A stretch of DNA of 64,000 bases from the NCBI RefSeq assembly GCF_024213555.1, contig NZ_JANAVO010000009.1:174397-238396 (forward strand), written 5' to 3'. Positions within the stretch are counted from its first letter, which is position 1, and each line of letters opens with the position of its first letter. A program made the translations under genes and the position numbers. This document shows, one piece after another, positions 51,393 to 60,779 of this stretch. Source of the stretch: Allokutzneria sp. A3M-2-11 16 (GTDB lineage Bacteria; Actinomycetota; Actinomycetes; Mycobacteriales; Pseudonocardiaceae). The notes beneath the pieces are model-generated. The model saw only the letters and a list, made by a program, of their open reading frames with translations, ran no database searches and was not told the origin of the DNA.

Positions 51393-51420
51393 TGCGTGCA
51401 CGCAAAAATGCGCGCACGCA
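51393..51420. promoter_or_regulatory. candidate TetR operator
   Basis: TGCGTGCACGCA (51393-51404) is a perfect 12-bp palindrome, and TGCGCGCACGCA (51409-51420) is a near copy 16 bp on. Both lie between the CIRCE site and the TetR start 24 bp downstream, suited to autoregulation. Confidence 0.5.
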
Positions 51421-51443
51421 ACTCAGCCGCTAGACTGGCCCGC

Positions 51444-52064
51444 ATGAGCCCGAACGAGCCCGGTGGGCTGCGCGAACGCAAGAAGCTCGCGACCCGCGAG
51501 GCCCTCAGCGCCGCCGCCCTGCGCCTGGCCCTGGAGCACGGCCCGGAGAACGTGCGCGTGGACGACATCGCCGAGGCCGCGGGCGTCTCACCGCGGACCT
51601 ACAACAACTACTTCTCCAGTCGCGAACAGGCGATCGTCGCCGCGCTCGCCGCCGAACGAGCCCTCCGCGTCGGCGCCGCGCTCCGCGCTCGGCCCGCCGA
51701 CGAACCCCTCGCCGACGCCGTGGTGGCCGCCGTGCTCGACCTGTGCACGTCCACCGACGAGCCCAGCGGTGACGCGCTCACGCTGATCACGTCGAATCCC
51801 GCGCTGCGCAAGGCTTTCGTGCAGACCCTCACCGAGATCGAGCAGCCCTTGGCGGCCGCTATCGAAGCCAGGACCGGCACGCGCGGCCTCGCCCCCACCG
51901 TGCTCGCCGCGGCAGTTTCGGCGGCGGCCCGCGTGGCACTGGAGAACTGGGTCAGCCCCGCCCCCGGGAACCCGCTTCTCGTTGTCCCCCAAGGCTCCCT
52001 GGCCGAGCTCATGCGCGAGGCGCTCGGCCACGTGGCCCCCGCGCTTGACGCGGCCGACCACTGA
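51444..52064 (+). CDS. TetR-family transcriptional regulator
   Basis: The product has 206 residues from ATG 51444. The N-terminal HTH is typical (REALSAAALRLALEHGPENVRVDDIAEAAGVSPRTYNNYFSSREQAI, about 18-65). The C-terminal ligand domain is Ala-rich and unassigned. Palindromes just upstream suggest autoregulation. The next gene, an exported protein 22 bp downstream, may be its target or partner. Confidence 0.9.
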   Translation: MSPNEPGGLRERKKLATREALSAAALRLALEHGPENVRVDDIAEAAGVSPRTYNNYFSSREQAIVAALAAERALRVGAALRARPADEPLADAVVAAVLDLCTSTDEPSGDALTLITSNPALRKAFVQTLTEIEQPLAAAIEARTGTRGLAPTVLAAAVSAAARVALENWVSPAPGNPLLVVPQGSLAELMREALGHVAPALDAADH

Positions 52065-52086
52065 ACCACTCCGAAGGAGATGCCCG

Positions 52087-52437
52087 GTGCGCACAGCACT
52101 CCTGTCAGCGGTCCTGCTCATGTTCGTCATGACCCCGGTCGCCAACGCCTACGAGGTGACACGGCCCGGCATCGACTGGAAAGGCCCGTTCACCCCCAAG
52201 GACGTGGCCTGGAAACGCGCCGCCACCGATCCGCCGACGTTCGACATCGTGCTCAAGCGCTCGTCACCGCCGTACGCGCACATCGTGGCGGTGAACGTCG
52301 ACGGCACCTTGCTCAAGACTCGCATTCATCCCCGCAAGGGCGGCTTCCCGGTCGGCGCCAACTTCCGTCTGCAATTCGTCGAGAGCCGTGGGAGCAAGGT
52401 CCTCGCCGAGTCGCGTGAGTTCAGCATCAGGCACTAG
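52087..52437 (+). CDS. small exported protein of unknown function
   Basis: The 116-residue product starts at GTG 52087 (GAAGGAG upstream). Residues 1-21 form a signal peptide (RTALLSAVLLMFVMTPVANA). The mature part of about 95 residues is beta-rich and basic (FDIVLKRSSPPYAHIVAVNVDG; KVLAESREFSIRH) without cysteines. No family is recognised. It is probably co-transcribed with the TetR gene. Confidence 0.7.
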   Translation: MRTALLSAVLLMFVMTPVANAYEVTRPGIDWKGPFTPKDVAWKRAATDPPTFDIVLKRSSPPYAHIVAVNVDGTLLKTRIHPRKGGFPVGANFRLQFVESRGSKVLAESREFSIRH

Positions 52438-52492
52438 CAGACGCCACCCGCACTCGCCCTCCCCCGAAACATCACCAGCGCAGCCCAAAGAA

Positions 52493-52555
52493 CCCGTTTC
52501 GTACTCATAACGGGCTTTGGGAGCGCTCTTTTTCCCGTTATGAGTACGAAACGGG
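52493..52555. repeat. 63-bp dispersed hairpin repeat, copy 4
   Basis: This is the most symmetrical copy: CCCGTTTCGTACTCATAACG pairs perfectly with CGTTATGAGTACGAAACGGG around a loop with GAGCGCTC. The 350-bp gap (52438-52787) otherwise holds only the shared flanks described for copy 3 and one G-rich ACTTGAAGAC repeat (52729-52752). No gene is seen there. Confidence 0.9.
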
Positions 52556-52787
52556 GCTCTCTAGGTTGCGGCCGCCCTGCGTTGGGTCTGGGGGCGGTTG
52601 GGATGCATGAGCACAGTTTACTTGGTGTGCGAGTGCTTGAAGGATCTGCGGGACAGGGCCTGGACGGCTGCTTCTGTGGCTCACCGAGGAACGGCGGGGT
52701 TGGGGGTCGTTTGCGACCGCTGAGGGCGGGGTTGGGGGTACTTGAAGACCGGCCAACCCACGTGCCCCGTCCGCCGGAGGAGCCGGG

Positions 52788-54017
52788 TCAGAGGGTGCTG
52801 AGGTCGACGGCGGCGGCCATCGCGCGGTAGCCGGCGTCGCTGGGGTGCAGGCGATCGCCGCTGTCGTAGGCCGGGCGGAGTGCGTCCGGGTCCGCCGGAT
52901 CGGCCATCACGCGGTCGAGGTCGAGCACCGCGTCGTACACGCCGGAGGTGCGGATCCAGGTGTTCACCTCGTCCCGCACCGCCTCGCCGCGCTCGGTGAA
53001 GTAGCCAGCGCCCTTGAACGGCGTGATCGTCGCGCCGATCACCCGGATTCCCTTGGCGTGCGCGCGTTTCACCAGATCGTGGTGCCCGGCGATCAGCTCC
53101 GCGGCGGTCACCTTCGGGTTCGGCGTCACGCACGCCTCCCCGGGGATCTCGCTCATCCCGATGTCGTTGATCCCCTCCATCACGATCACCGTGCGCACCC
53201 TGGGCTGGTCGAGCACATCGCGCTGGAACCGCTTGCCCGCCCTCTCCCCCAGGCACGCGGAGTCGTTGAGCACGCGGTTGCCACCGATGCCGGTGTTGAG
53301 CACCGCCCGCGCGTTGCCGAGCCGTTCGGCCAGCTCGTCGGGATAGGTGTTGAAGCCGTCGACCGTCGACATGGCGCCCTCGGTGATCGAGTCGCCGAAA
53401 GCCACCACCGCGTCCCGCCTCAGCGGCGGCCCGGTCACCTCGACACCGGCGAGGTAGAACCAGGACGTGGCCTTCTCGGTGAACGCCGCGGCGCCGACGT
53501 CCCCGACGTGGTCACCGCTCGCGCGGTAGCTCGTGGTCGTGGCGAACAGGTGCGTCGTCGCCGGGCCGGTCGGCTCGGCCAGGTACAGGGTCACGGTCAG
53601 CCGCTCCAGCGGCGCGACGGACAGCGGCACCGGGTCGCTCAGCAGCTGCCCGCCCGGCGGGATCTCCACCATCTTGGACAGCCGGAACGTCAACGGGCGC
53701 ACCGAACCCGGCCGCACCGCCGCCCCCTCGGCCGTGCGCGCGATCGTGGCGCCCGCGACGCGCAACGGCTTCGCACCGAAGTGGTTGGACAGTCGAACAC
53801 GGGCGAGGGCGCCGCCGACGCTGGTCCGCACGACCTGCCGCACCGTGTGGTCGGCGAAGCCCTTCTCCGACCAGTTCGGCGCGAAACCCGTGGTGGGCCG
53901 CTGCATCGCGGCGGACCACGTGCCCAGCCACACGCCCTGGCTCGCGGCCGCCGGGACCGTCAGCAGACCGCTGCCCAGCACCAGTGCGAGAACGAGGCTC
54001 AACACCCTGCGTCCCAC
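52788..54017 (-). CDS. exported SGNH/GDSL-family esterase or lipase
   Basis: The 409-residue product starts at GTG 54017 (GGGAGG upstream). Residues 1-25 are a signal peptide. A beta-rich N-terminal domain (LGTWSAAMQRP ...) precedes the SGNH hydrolase domain with all four blocks: FGDSITEG (Ser nucleophile), the Gly block GIGGNR, GIND and SGDRLHPSDAG (Asp/His). It is typical of secreted actinobacterial lipases or carbohydrate esterases. The substrate is unknown. Confidence 0.92.
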   Translation of the reverse strand: MGRRVLSLVLALVLGSGLLTVPAAASQGVWLGTWSAAMQRPTTGFAPNWSEKGFADHTVRQVVRTSVGGALARVRLSNHFGAKPLRVAGATIARTAEGAAVRPGSVRPLTFRLSKMVEIPPGGQLLSDPVPLSVAPLERLTVTLYLAEPTGPATTHLFATTTSYRASGDHVGDVGAAAFTEKATSWFYLAGVEVTGPPLRRDAVVAFGDSITEGAMSTVDGFNTYPDELAERLGNARAVLNTGIGGNRVLNDSACLGERAGKRFQRDVLDQPRVRTVIVMEGINDIGMSEIPGEACVTPNPKVTAAELIAGHHDLVKRAHAKGIRVIGATITPFKGAGYFTERGEAVRDEVNTWIRTSGVYDAVLDLDRVMADPADPDALRPAYDSGDRLHPSDAGYRAMAAAVDLSTL

Positions 54018-54094
54018 GGATATTCCCCTCCCGAAACGCTGTCCGACGCGACTGCCACAACGGTAGACAGGGGGTCTGACAATATCGTTTCGAG

Positions 54095-54757
54095 ATGGGC
54101 GAGAACATGACCTACCAGCGGCTTTCCGCCGACGAGGTGCTGACGACGACCCGGTCGGTGCGGCGCAGGCTCGACCTCGAACGGCCCGTGGACCTCGCGC
54201 TGGTCCGGGAGAGCCTGGAGATCGCGTTGCAGGCGCCGAGCGGGTCCAACGCGCAGCGCTGGCACTTCGTGGTGATCACCGACGCCGAGAAGCGGGCCGC
54301 CATCGGCAAGATCTACCAGCGGGCCTGCCACCAGTACCTCGACGGCCCCGGCGCCGCGGGCAAGCTGCACGCGGAGGACGCGGAGCGCTCGAAGGTCCAG
54401 CAGCGCGTGCACGACAGCGTCGCGTACCTCGCCGACGTGATGGGCCAGGTGCCCGTGCAGGTGATCGCGTGCGCACGCACGGGTTCCGCGTCGCTCTCCC
54501 CCGGCAACCAGTCCGCGCTGTGGGGCTCAGTGCTGCCCGCGGCGTGGAGCTACATGCTCGCGGCGCGCGAGCGCGGTCTGGGCACGGCGTGGACCACGCT
54601 GCACCTGACCTACGAGCGCGAGGTCGCCGACGTCCTGGGCATCCCGGAGGACGTGCACCAGGGCGTGCTGCTCCCGACCGCGCACTACACGGGCACCACG
54701 TTCAAGCCCGCCCCGCGTCAGCCGCTCGACGAGGTGCTGCACGTCAACCAGTGGTAG
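54095..54757 (+). CDS. nitroreductase-family FMN oxidoreductase
   Basis: The product has 220 residues. The motifs TTRSVRRRLDLERPV (FMN phosphate contact), QAPSGSNAQRWHFVVI and the C-terminal half RERGLGTAWTTLHL with GIPEDVHQGVLLPTAHY fit the family, which reduces nitro groups, quinones or flavins with NAD(P)H. The start is ATG 54095; ATG 54107 is possible. The 3' end overlaps a convergent gene by 14 bases. Confidence 0.9.
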   Translation: MGENMTYQRLSADEVLTTTRSVRRRLDLERPVDLALVRESLEIALQAPSGSNAQRWHFVVITDAEKRAAIGKIYQRACHQYLDGPGAAGKLHAEDAERSKVQQRVHDSVAYLADVMGQVPVQVIACARTGSASLSPGNQSALWGSVLPAAWSYMLAARERGLGTAWTTLHLTYEREVADVLGIPEDVHQGVLLPTAHYTGTTFKPAPRQPLDEVLHVNQW

Positions 54758-55373
54758 CGGCGAGGACGCGCTGGGGTTCGGCGTCGTCCCGCCGGCTCCA
54801 GCGCAGTCCCGCGCTGTCGACGAACTCGAAGGTGAAGCTGTACCCGAGGTCGGGGACGCGCTGCGGTTCCCCGTTGCCGCCCAGCAGTTCTATGTTGCGC
54901 TGGAAGTGCTCGCCCGCCTTGAGGATGTCCTGACTGGGCCGCTGCACCGTCGAGGGGCCGAAGCGCCATCCCAGAGCGGGCTCCACGTGCGTCAGCGTCA
55001 CGTCGAACAGCGGTGCCGCGCTGTGGTTCTCGACGCGCACTGTCACGAACTGGCCCCGGTTGGCCATGACGACCACGAGCAGCCGCGCCTGCGCCTTGTC
55101 CCGGTCCGCGCGCTCGGCCTCGCGCACGCGGGCGTCGCGCCCGGCGATCCACAGCGCGGCGACGACGGCCGCGGTGGTCGCGCACGCGCCCACCCAGGTG
55201 CCGACCGCTCCCCACCACACGGCGGACTGGCTGGTCAGCCACGACAACGCCCTCGGTGTCGTCGGCCAGGTGATGATCAGCAGTTCGCACACCGCGACCA
55301 CCGCGAGGGCGGTGTCGCGGACGGTCGATAAGCGCGGGTCGGGCTTCGAGAGCCACTCTTCGAGATCGCCCAT
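54744..55373 (-). CDS. membrane protein with a beta-rich cytoplasmic domain
   Basis: ATG 55373 gives 209 residues (GGGAAG upstream; ATG 55382 is possible). Two transmembrane helices (TALAVVAVCELLIITW and WWGAVGTWVGACATTAAVVAALWIAG) are followed by a basic coiled stretch (RDARVREAERADRDKAQARL) and a beta-sandwich-like domain of about 120 residues (VTVRVENHSAAPLFDVTLTHVEP ...). The family is unknown to me but the layout is common in actinobacteria. Confidence 0.65.
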   Translation of the reverse strand: MGDLEEWLSKPDPRLSTVRDTALAVVAVCELLIITWPTTPRALSWLTSQSAVWWGAVGTWVGACATTAAVVAALWIAGRDARVREAERADRDKAQARLLVVVMANRGQFVTVRVENHSAAPLFDVTLTHVEPALGWRFGPSTVQRPSQDILKAGEHFQRNIELLGGNGEPQRVPDLGYSFTFEFVDSAGLRWSRRDDAEPQRVLAATTG

Positions 55374-55466
55374 GCGCGACATCTTCCCGTTCCGCGCGCA
55401 ACGGCTCTGCGGCGGGATCACCACAATCCGGCTACCCGAGGTCAGCGGGTCCTAGAGTGATCAACT

Positions 55467-56129
55467 GTGCCCAAGCTGCTCAGCCGGACCAGGACCAGGA
55501 CGGACTACCTCGCCTTCCTGCTGTCGAGGGAGTGGCCTGTGCTCCTGTCGGCGACAGGGGTCGTGCTCGGCGTGGTCACCCTGCTGCCCAGCGCGCTCGG
55601 GCTGGCCCTGTCGGTCATCGCGGTGCTGCTCGGCACGATCACGCTGATCCGCGACGTCCGGCTGCTCAACGCGAGGTGGTCGGCCTACGACTTCTCCACC
55701 ATCGCCGCGCCGTTCCCCGCCACGGAGCTGCAACCGCCCGTGTCCTATCCCGACGCCCACTACCTCCACATTCCCAACCGTGGCACGGTGATGCTGAGCG
55801 CGGAGATGGACAAGGCGCTGCGAACGAGGCGGTTCACCGTCGAGATCGACGAGGAGCCCTACCGCCTTCCCGCGCGACTGCGCGCGACCGCCCCGCACGT
55901 GTTGCCGCTCCAGGCCCGCGGCCGGTTGCTGTTCAACGGCACTGTGCTTGGCATGCATGGGGAACCGTTGCCCACCGCTGTCCGCGAGCACACTGGCCGA
56001 TCTCGTCGGAGTCAGCACGATCGTCATGACCAGCGACGGGTTCCTGCTGGCCATCGTGCAGTCGGAGCGCAACTCCGCGAGTCCCCTGCTGCTCGCGCCC
56101 GCGGGGAGCGGCACGCTGGAACCGCGTGA
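55467..56129 (+). CDS. membrane-anchored N-terminal part of a Nudix-like protein, frame broken near 55980
   Basis: The start is GTG 55467, 8 bases after a TAGAGT box, so probably leaderless. Residues 25-70 hold two transmembrane helices (WPVLLSATGVVLGVVTLL, GLALSVIAVLLGTITLI). A domain follows that ends LLFNGTVLGMHGEPLP (about 155-172). Beyond that the frame becomes Arg/His-rich and senseless, while the +1 frame carries LSASTLADLVGVSTIVMTSDGFLLAIVQS as a natural continuation. The last 45 codons of this frame are therefore probably not real. A one-base insertion in the ACCGCTGTCC region would explain it. Confidence 0.55.
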   Translation: MPKLLSRTRTRTDYLAFLLSREWPVLLSATGVVLGVVTLLPSALGLALSVIAVLLGTITLIRDVRLLNARWSAYDFSTIAAPFPATELQPPVSYPDAHYLHIPNRGTVMLSAEMDKALRTRRFTVEIDEEPYRLPARLRATAPHVLPLQARGRLLFNGTVLGMHGEPLPTAVREHTGRSRRSQHDRHDQRRVPAGHRAVGAQLRESPAARARGERHAGTA

Positions 56130-56523
56130 CGCCAAGGACAACGCCGACCTGACCGCCATCGTGCGCACCGCGATGGAGCGGGAACTGCTGGAGGAAACCG
56201 GGATCAAGCGGGAGGAGCTGCGGGCGACGCACGTGCTCGGATTCGGTCGCTGGATGGAACGCGGCGCCAAACCGGAGTTCTTCGGCATGACCACGCTCGC
56301 CGTGAGCAGCGATCAGGTGCGCGGGCGCAAACCCATGAGGGCGGAACGGTTGTACAGCTCCGCGCAGGTGCTGATCGAACTTGATCTGCCCGCACTCGGC
56401 GGAGAACTCCGCGCCGGGCACGAGCTGCTGGCCGCGCCGAGCCTGCCGCACCGGGTGCGCGATGATGGATCGGTGCCGCTGCTACTGGGAATCCGGGCCG
56501 CCGCGTTGTCGAGCGCGTCATGA
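55957..56523 (+). CDS. Nudix-like domain protein, probable C-terminal part of the preceding gene
   Basis: From ATG 55957 the frame gives 188 residues. The Nudix box is degenerate: RELLEETGI is present, but the Glu eight positions before Arg is Ala, and the upstream glycine region is SGTLEPRD. A long helical-beta C-terminal part follows (FGMTTLAVSSDQVRGRKP ... LLLGIRAAAL). It most likely forms one protein with the membrane part encoded upstream in another frame, although separate translation cannot be excluded. The stop overlaps the next start. Confidence 0.6.
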   Translation: MGNRCPPLSASTLADLVGVSTIVMTSDGFLLAIVQSERNSASPLLLAPAGSGTLEPRDAKDNADLTAIVRTAMERELLEETGIKREELRATHVLGFGRWMERGAKPEFFGMTTLAVSSDQVRGRKPMRAERLYSSAQVLIELDLPALGGELRAGHELLAAPSLPHRVRDDGSVPLLLGIRAAALSSAS

Positions 56524-56966
56524 CCGCCGCGACCGGCTACGACGGGCTGTCCTCCCGGTTCGTCCCCGCCGCCGAGCTGCGGGCGTTCCTGTTGGGCTGC
56601 TTCGACATCGCTGAGCACGAGCTGTTCCTCGGCCACGAAGACCGCATCGACGAAGACATGGGGGACACGGTGTTCGCCGCGTTCTGTACCTACCACGAGG
56701 TGTCCGGCGACTTCGCGATGGGATTCAACATCGGCATCGAGGGCAGGCTGGTCGACCGCGTCGGCCGCCGCGAGTTCGCCGAGCAATTCGCCGCCCACTT
56801 CGACGCGAACGTGCTCTACGGCTCCGACGAGCCGCCCGGTTGGTGGACGGTGGTCCTGCCCAGCGGCGAAGCGGTCCTCGCCACGATGGACGAGGGCGAG
56901 AACCACTACGTGCTCACTTCTCCGCTAGCTCCGCCGCCCGCCGCCGGACCGACTTCGACGCGTTGA
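56520..56966 (+). CDS. hypothetical small acidic protein
   Basis: The 148-residue product starts at ATG 56520, overlapping the Nudix stop (ATGA). It is acidic and soluble (LGCFDIAEHELFLGHEDRIDEDMGD; AMGFNIGIEGRLVDRVG) with a Pro-rich C-terminus. No named domain is recognised; the size and character resemble immunity-type proteins (weak). Its 3' end overlaps the convergent NACHT gene by 53 bases. Confidence 0.6.
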   Translation: MTAATGYDGLSSRFVPAAELRAFLLGCFDIAEHELFLGHEDRIDEDMGDTVFAAFCTYHEVSGDFAMGFNIGIEGRLVDRVGRREFAEQFAAHFDANVLYGSDEPPGWWTVVLPSGEAVLATMDEGENHYVLTSPLAPPPAAGPTSTR

Positions 56967-59900
56967 CGTCTGCCGCGATCTCGCGCAGAGCCACCTGGCC
57001 GCGCTTGTACCGGTTCGAGTGCAGTGCGATCGCGGCTTCGAGCCGGATCTCGTCACGCACGCCGCGGTCCATGGCAAGGCTTTCCAGTTCGTCGTTGCCG
57101 TCCCCGGGTTTGCGTCGCCGCAGCTCCAGCGCGGCACCGAGCCGGACCTGACCGAGGCTGGCGTAGAGCTTGGCCAGCTTGTCCGCGGAGAGGTGCTGCC
57201 GGAGCCGCCCCGCCGCCCGCATCCGGTCCGCGTCGGGGTACCGGGAGTTCTCGGCCACCTCGACCAGCCGCGTGACGGCGGCCTGGGTGTTGATCAGTGC
57301 CAGCTTTTCCAGCACCTTGAACAGGTATTGGTCGCCCGGCCCGCACCCGTCGGCCACTCCCGACAAGATCGCGACGGCGTCCGCCCGTTCGATCACCGCG
57401 GCACCGGCGGCTCGCACGCGCAGCTCGCGGTCGAGCCTGCGGTCCAATGCGAGCCGCAACAGCTGCCCGTTGTCGAAATCAAGCCGCTCCACCAGGAACA
57501 GGGCGGCTTCGAGTTGCAGATTCCGATCGGTCACCTCGTCATCGGCGAGCCCTCGCAACACCATTTCAGCTCGCACAGCGGACACCGACACCGCGAAGTC
57601 GGCCGCATCAGTCCACGCGGGATCGGGCGTCCGAAGCAGCTCGGCCAGCACGGAGAACGTCCGGTCACTGTCCCGCACCGCCTCCCACGCCGCCCGCGCG
57701 GCCAGCAATCGGCTGGCCACCTTGGTTTCCGGGGCCTCCGCGAGCTTCGCGAAAGTCTCGGCGGCCAGGTCCGCGTCGACGCGCTTGAGCAACTCCGCCG
57801 CCTTCAACCGCACCGCGTCGCGCTCGTCCCCCTGAGCCACCTTGTGCAGCAACCGCCTGGCCAGCCCTCGATCAAGCTCCCCGAGCTGGCGGTCGAGCGC
57901 CCTCCGCGCCGTCATGCCGTTCTTCGTGTTCGCGAGGAAGCGCAGCGCCAGCGCGACCCCGGCTTCCGGAACGCTGACCAGCAGCCAGCGGATCGCGTCG
58001 AAGCGGCGGTGTTCCTGGGCGGGCCCCAGCACCACCCGCGTCACCTCTCGGGTGGCGAGTTCGGGGTCGATGTCGCGCAACCACCCCGCGAAGTCATGCC
58101 ATCGCTTCCGCGAAGCGTCCTCTTTGGACAGTTCCTTCGTCAGCAGCTTCACCGCGCGCGCCACGATGCGCGGGGCCACCGCCACCCCGTTGCGCACGAG
58201 CTGCGCGATGAAGCCGATGTTGTGCTCACGGTGCCGCCAGCCCAGCAACCGCGCGAGCTTGTGGTTGACGTCCTTGCCCGCCTCGGCCCATCGCGCCACC
58301 AGGAAGACCATCACCTCCAACTGCGGCCACGGCCATTCCTTTTGCGGGGCGAGGAGTTTCCGGCTCGCCCAGGCACGCGGGTCCGGATGCCGCGCCGCGA
58401 GGTGGCAGGCGGCGAAGTACTCCTCGACGGTCTGGTGCAGGAACCGCCAGTCCTCCCGCCGCTGCACCACCAAGCCGCTGATCCGCAGCGCGTCCGCGAT
58501 GACCTCCGCCCACTCCCGCTGCGGCACCCCCTCTGGCGGCTGCACGCCCCGCCACGCCAGCGCGTGCTCGATCAACGTGCGATCGTCGCCCAGCTGCTGA
58601 TGCCCGAAAGCCATGTCCTGGAACAGTTCCTGGATTCGTTCGAGCAGCGCGTCAGCCGCCTCCTCCGCACGCTTCCCGTACGAGGCAACGCGATCGCGCA
58701 GCTGACCACGTGCATCGGCCTCGCGGAGCTTCACCACGAGCCAGGACACGAACTCCCGGTACAGCTGCGACTGGTTGTCCGGCAGCTCGGCGTCGGGCTT
58801 CTCCGCGAACAGCAGGCACAGCATGGTGGAGATCAACGGCACGTGGGCCAGCTCGTGCAGCTTCGTCCGGCGGACCCGGGCCACGAAGTCGGTCGCGGCG
58901 CGCTCCGGGTCGGTGATCTCCCTGGCGGACAACCATCCCGCGACGAACGCGTGCAGTTCGGTGTCGCTGAACGGTTCGATCACGTAGGTCGGGAACTGCG
59001 CACTGTTGATCAACCCGCGGTCGTTCAGGGGGCGGCTGGTGACCAGGAAGCGGAACGCGGGGTTCTCGCGGTGGTCGGCCACCCTGCGCAGCACCGCGTG
59101 CCGCGCCGCCGGTTCCAGCACCTCGTCCAGCCCGTCCACGAGCACCAGCCACGGCACCCCCGGCAGCGGTTCGGCGCGGAACAGCTCCAGCAGCGGCGCC
59201 GCGGTCCAGCCCGTGGCTCAGCCCCCGCACCACGCCGTCGGCCAGCGCGTCCGGCAGCGTGCGGTCCTGGCTGAGCACGTCGGCGGTGATCGGCACCGGC
59301 ACGAACGCGCCGTCGCCCTCGGTGAGCCAGCGCTCCGCCGTGGTGGCCGCGATGTGCCTGACCAGGCTGGACTTCCCGGCTCCCGGATAGCCCAGCACCT
59401 GGACGCCCGCGTGCCGTTCGAGGAGGCTGTCCGCGTCCACCCGCTCCAGCGCCTCGTCGTCGCCGTCCTCGGCCTGCCGGGTCGCCTGGCGGGTGAGGTA
59501 GATCTTCGACAGCGGCGGCGCCGCGTGCCGGACGCTCGGATACGGGTGATCGCGATCGGCTTTGCGCACGGCGTCGAGGTAGCCGCGCAGCACCGGGCCG
59601 ACGTGCCGCCAGCCACCGGCGCTGAGCTGCTCCGGTTCCAGCAGGTCCAGCCACTCGCGAGCGCTGTCCCTGAGCTCTGGCACCGCGATCGGACCATCCG
59701 GTCCGACCAGCGCGCACACACCACCGGTGCGCATGTTCAGCACCGGTGCCCCGGGCTCGGCGTCGAGCCGGATCAGCTCGTCACCGGAGAGCGTTTCCGG
59801 GTGCAGGCAGGCACATGCACGAGTCTCGGCCTGCACGAACGCGAGCCCGTCCGGCCCGCGGACGAGCGCGACCCCGGGCTCGACGGCGACTCCGCGAAGC

Positions 59901-60049
59901 CCGTCGACGGTGACCACCGCATCACGAAGAGCGCGCCGGAGCCGTTGCCGCGCAACGCTCTTCGGGCCTTCGTGCAGGTGGACATCGCCGTGGATGACCC
60001 CAGCCTGCACAAGGTTGCCGTAGACGTCCCGAGAGGTGTTCTCCTGCAC
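56914..60049 (-). pseudogene. NACHT-NTPase with HEAT-like repeats (NLR-like defence protein), frameshifted
   Basis: From GTG 60049 the first frame encodes DVYGNLVQAGVIHGDVHLH near the N-terminus (a motif common in actinobacterial conflict proteins), an N-terminal domain, and Walker A LGYPGAGKSSLVRH (219-232). It then loses sense at about 59212. The next frame resumes with PLLELFRAEPLPGVPW, Walker B LVLVDGLDE, sensor region FLVTSRP, a helical NACHT part and about 450 residues of HEAT-like repeats. Removing one G from the GGG run at 59210-59212 restores one protein of about 1044 residues. It is either a recent frameshift or a sequencing error. Intact NACHT/HEAT proteins of this type act in anti-phage signalling (family knowledge). 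It lies 9 bases after a GAP-family gene. Confidence 0.8.
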
Positions 60050-60058
60050 CCGCCCACG

Positions 60059-60733
60059 CTACTTGAAGAACAGGTTCACGATCCCGTCCCTGGCGAGCAG
60101 GAAGCCGACGATGCCGAGCGCCCACCCGATCGCCTCGGTCTTGTTGCGCACGATCCACGTGTGCAGCCGCTCCAGCTTGGGCCGCAGCCACGTCCACGCC
60201 AGCGCCCGCACCACGAGCAGCAGCAACGCGGGCAGGATCATCACGACCACGTAGCCCGCCAGCACCGGGACCCAGGTCACCGGCCCGAGCCCGGCATTGG
60301 TGAGCATGCCGATCGCGGCGAGGTACGGCACCATCGTGGCGACCTCGATCAGCGCGGCCGTCACGCCGAGGCCGACCATCGAGAAGAGGCTGCCGCCGAC
60401 CTTCGGTTCCCGCGCGGGCTTGGGCTTGCGGCGCTTCGGGTCGAACCAGAAGCTCGCCACGAACATCGCCACACCGACCACGGCCGACACCCAGTAGCCG
60501 GTCCGCCCCTCCAGCAGCTGGCCGAACTGGTCGAACACACCGCGCAGGCCGAGCATCAGCCCGACGCCCACGGCGAAGTAGAACACCGAGATCGTGGCCA
60601 GGTAGACCACCATCCGCGCGACCGGACGGTCCTTGAGCGCCAGCAACAGGTAGATCGGGACGCCGAGCGTGCCGAAGCTCGTGCTGTCCACCAGCGCGAG
60701 CGCGACCAAGGACAGCAGAAGGGCGATAGTCAC
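60059..60733 (-). CDS. GAP-family membrane protein (Sap/sulfolipid-addressing type)
   Basis: The product has 224 residues from GTG 60733. Six transmembrane helices are arranged as two groups of three around a basic loop (DPKRRKPKPAREPK). The start MTIALLLSLVALALVDSTSFGTLGVPIYLLLA is the family hallmark (DSTSFGTL). Relatives in mycobacteria help move glycolipids across the membrane. It is followed after 9 bases by the NACHT gene, so the two may share a transcript. Confidence 0.85.
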   Translation of the reverse strand: MTIALLLSLVALALVDSTSFGTLGVPIYLLLALKDRPVARMVVYLATISVFYFAVGVGLMLGLRGVFDQFGQLLEGRTGYWVSAVVGVAMFVASFWFDPKRRKPKPAREPKVGGSLFSMVGLGVTAALIEVATMVPYLAAIGMLTNAGLGPVTWVPVLAGYVVVMILPALLLLVVRALAWTWLRPKLERLHTWIVRNKTEAIGWALGIVGFLLARDGIVNLFFK

Positions 60734-60779
60734 GACTTTGATTCCCCCGGAGAGCGGCCGATTCCGAGGACCTTATCCG

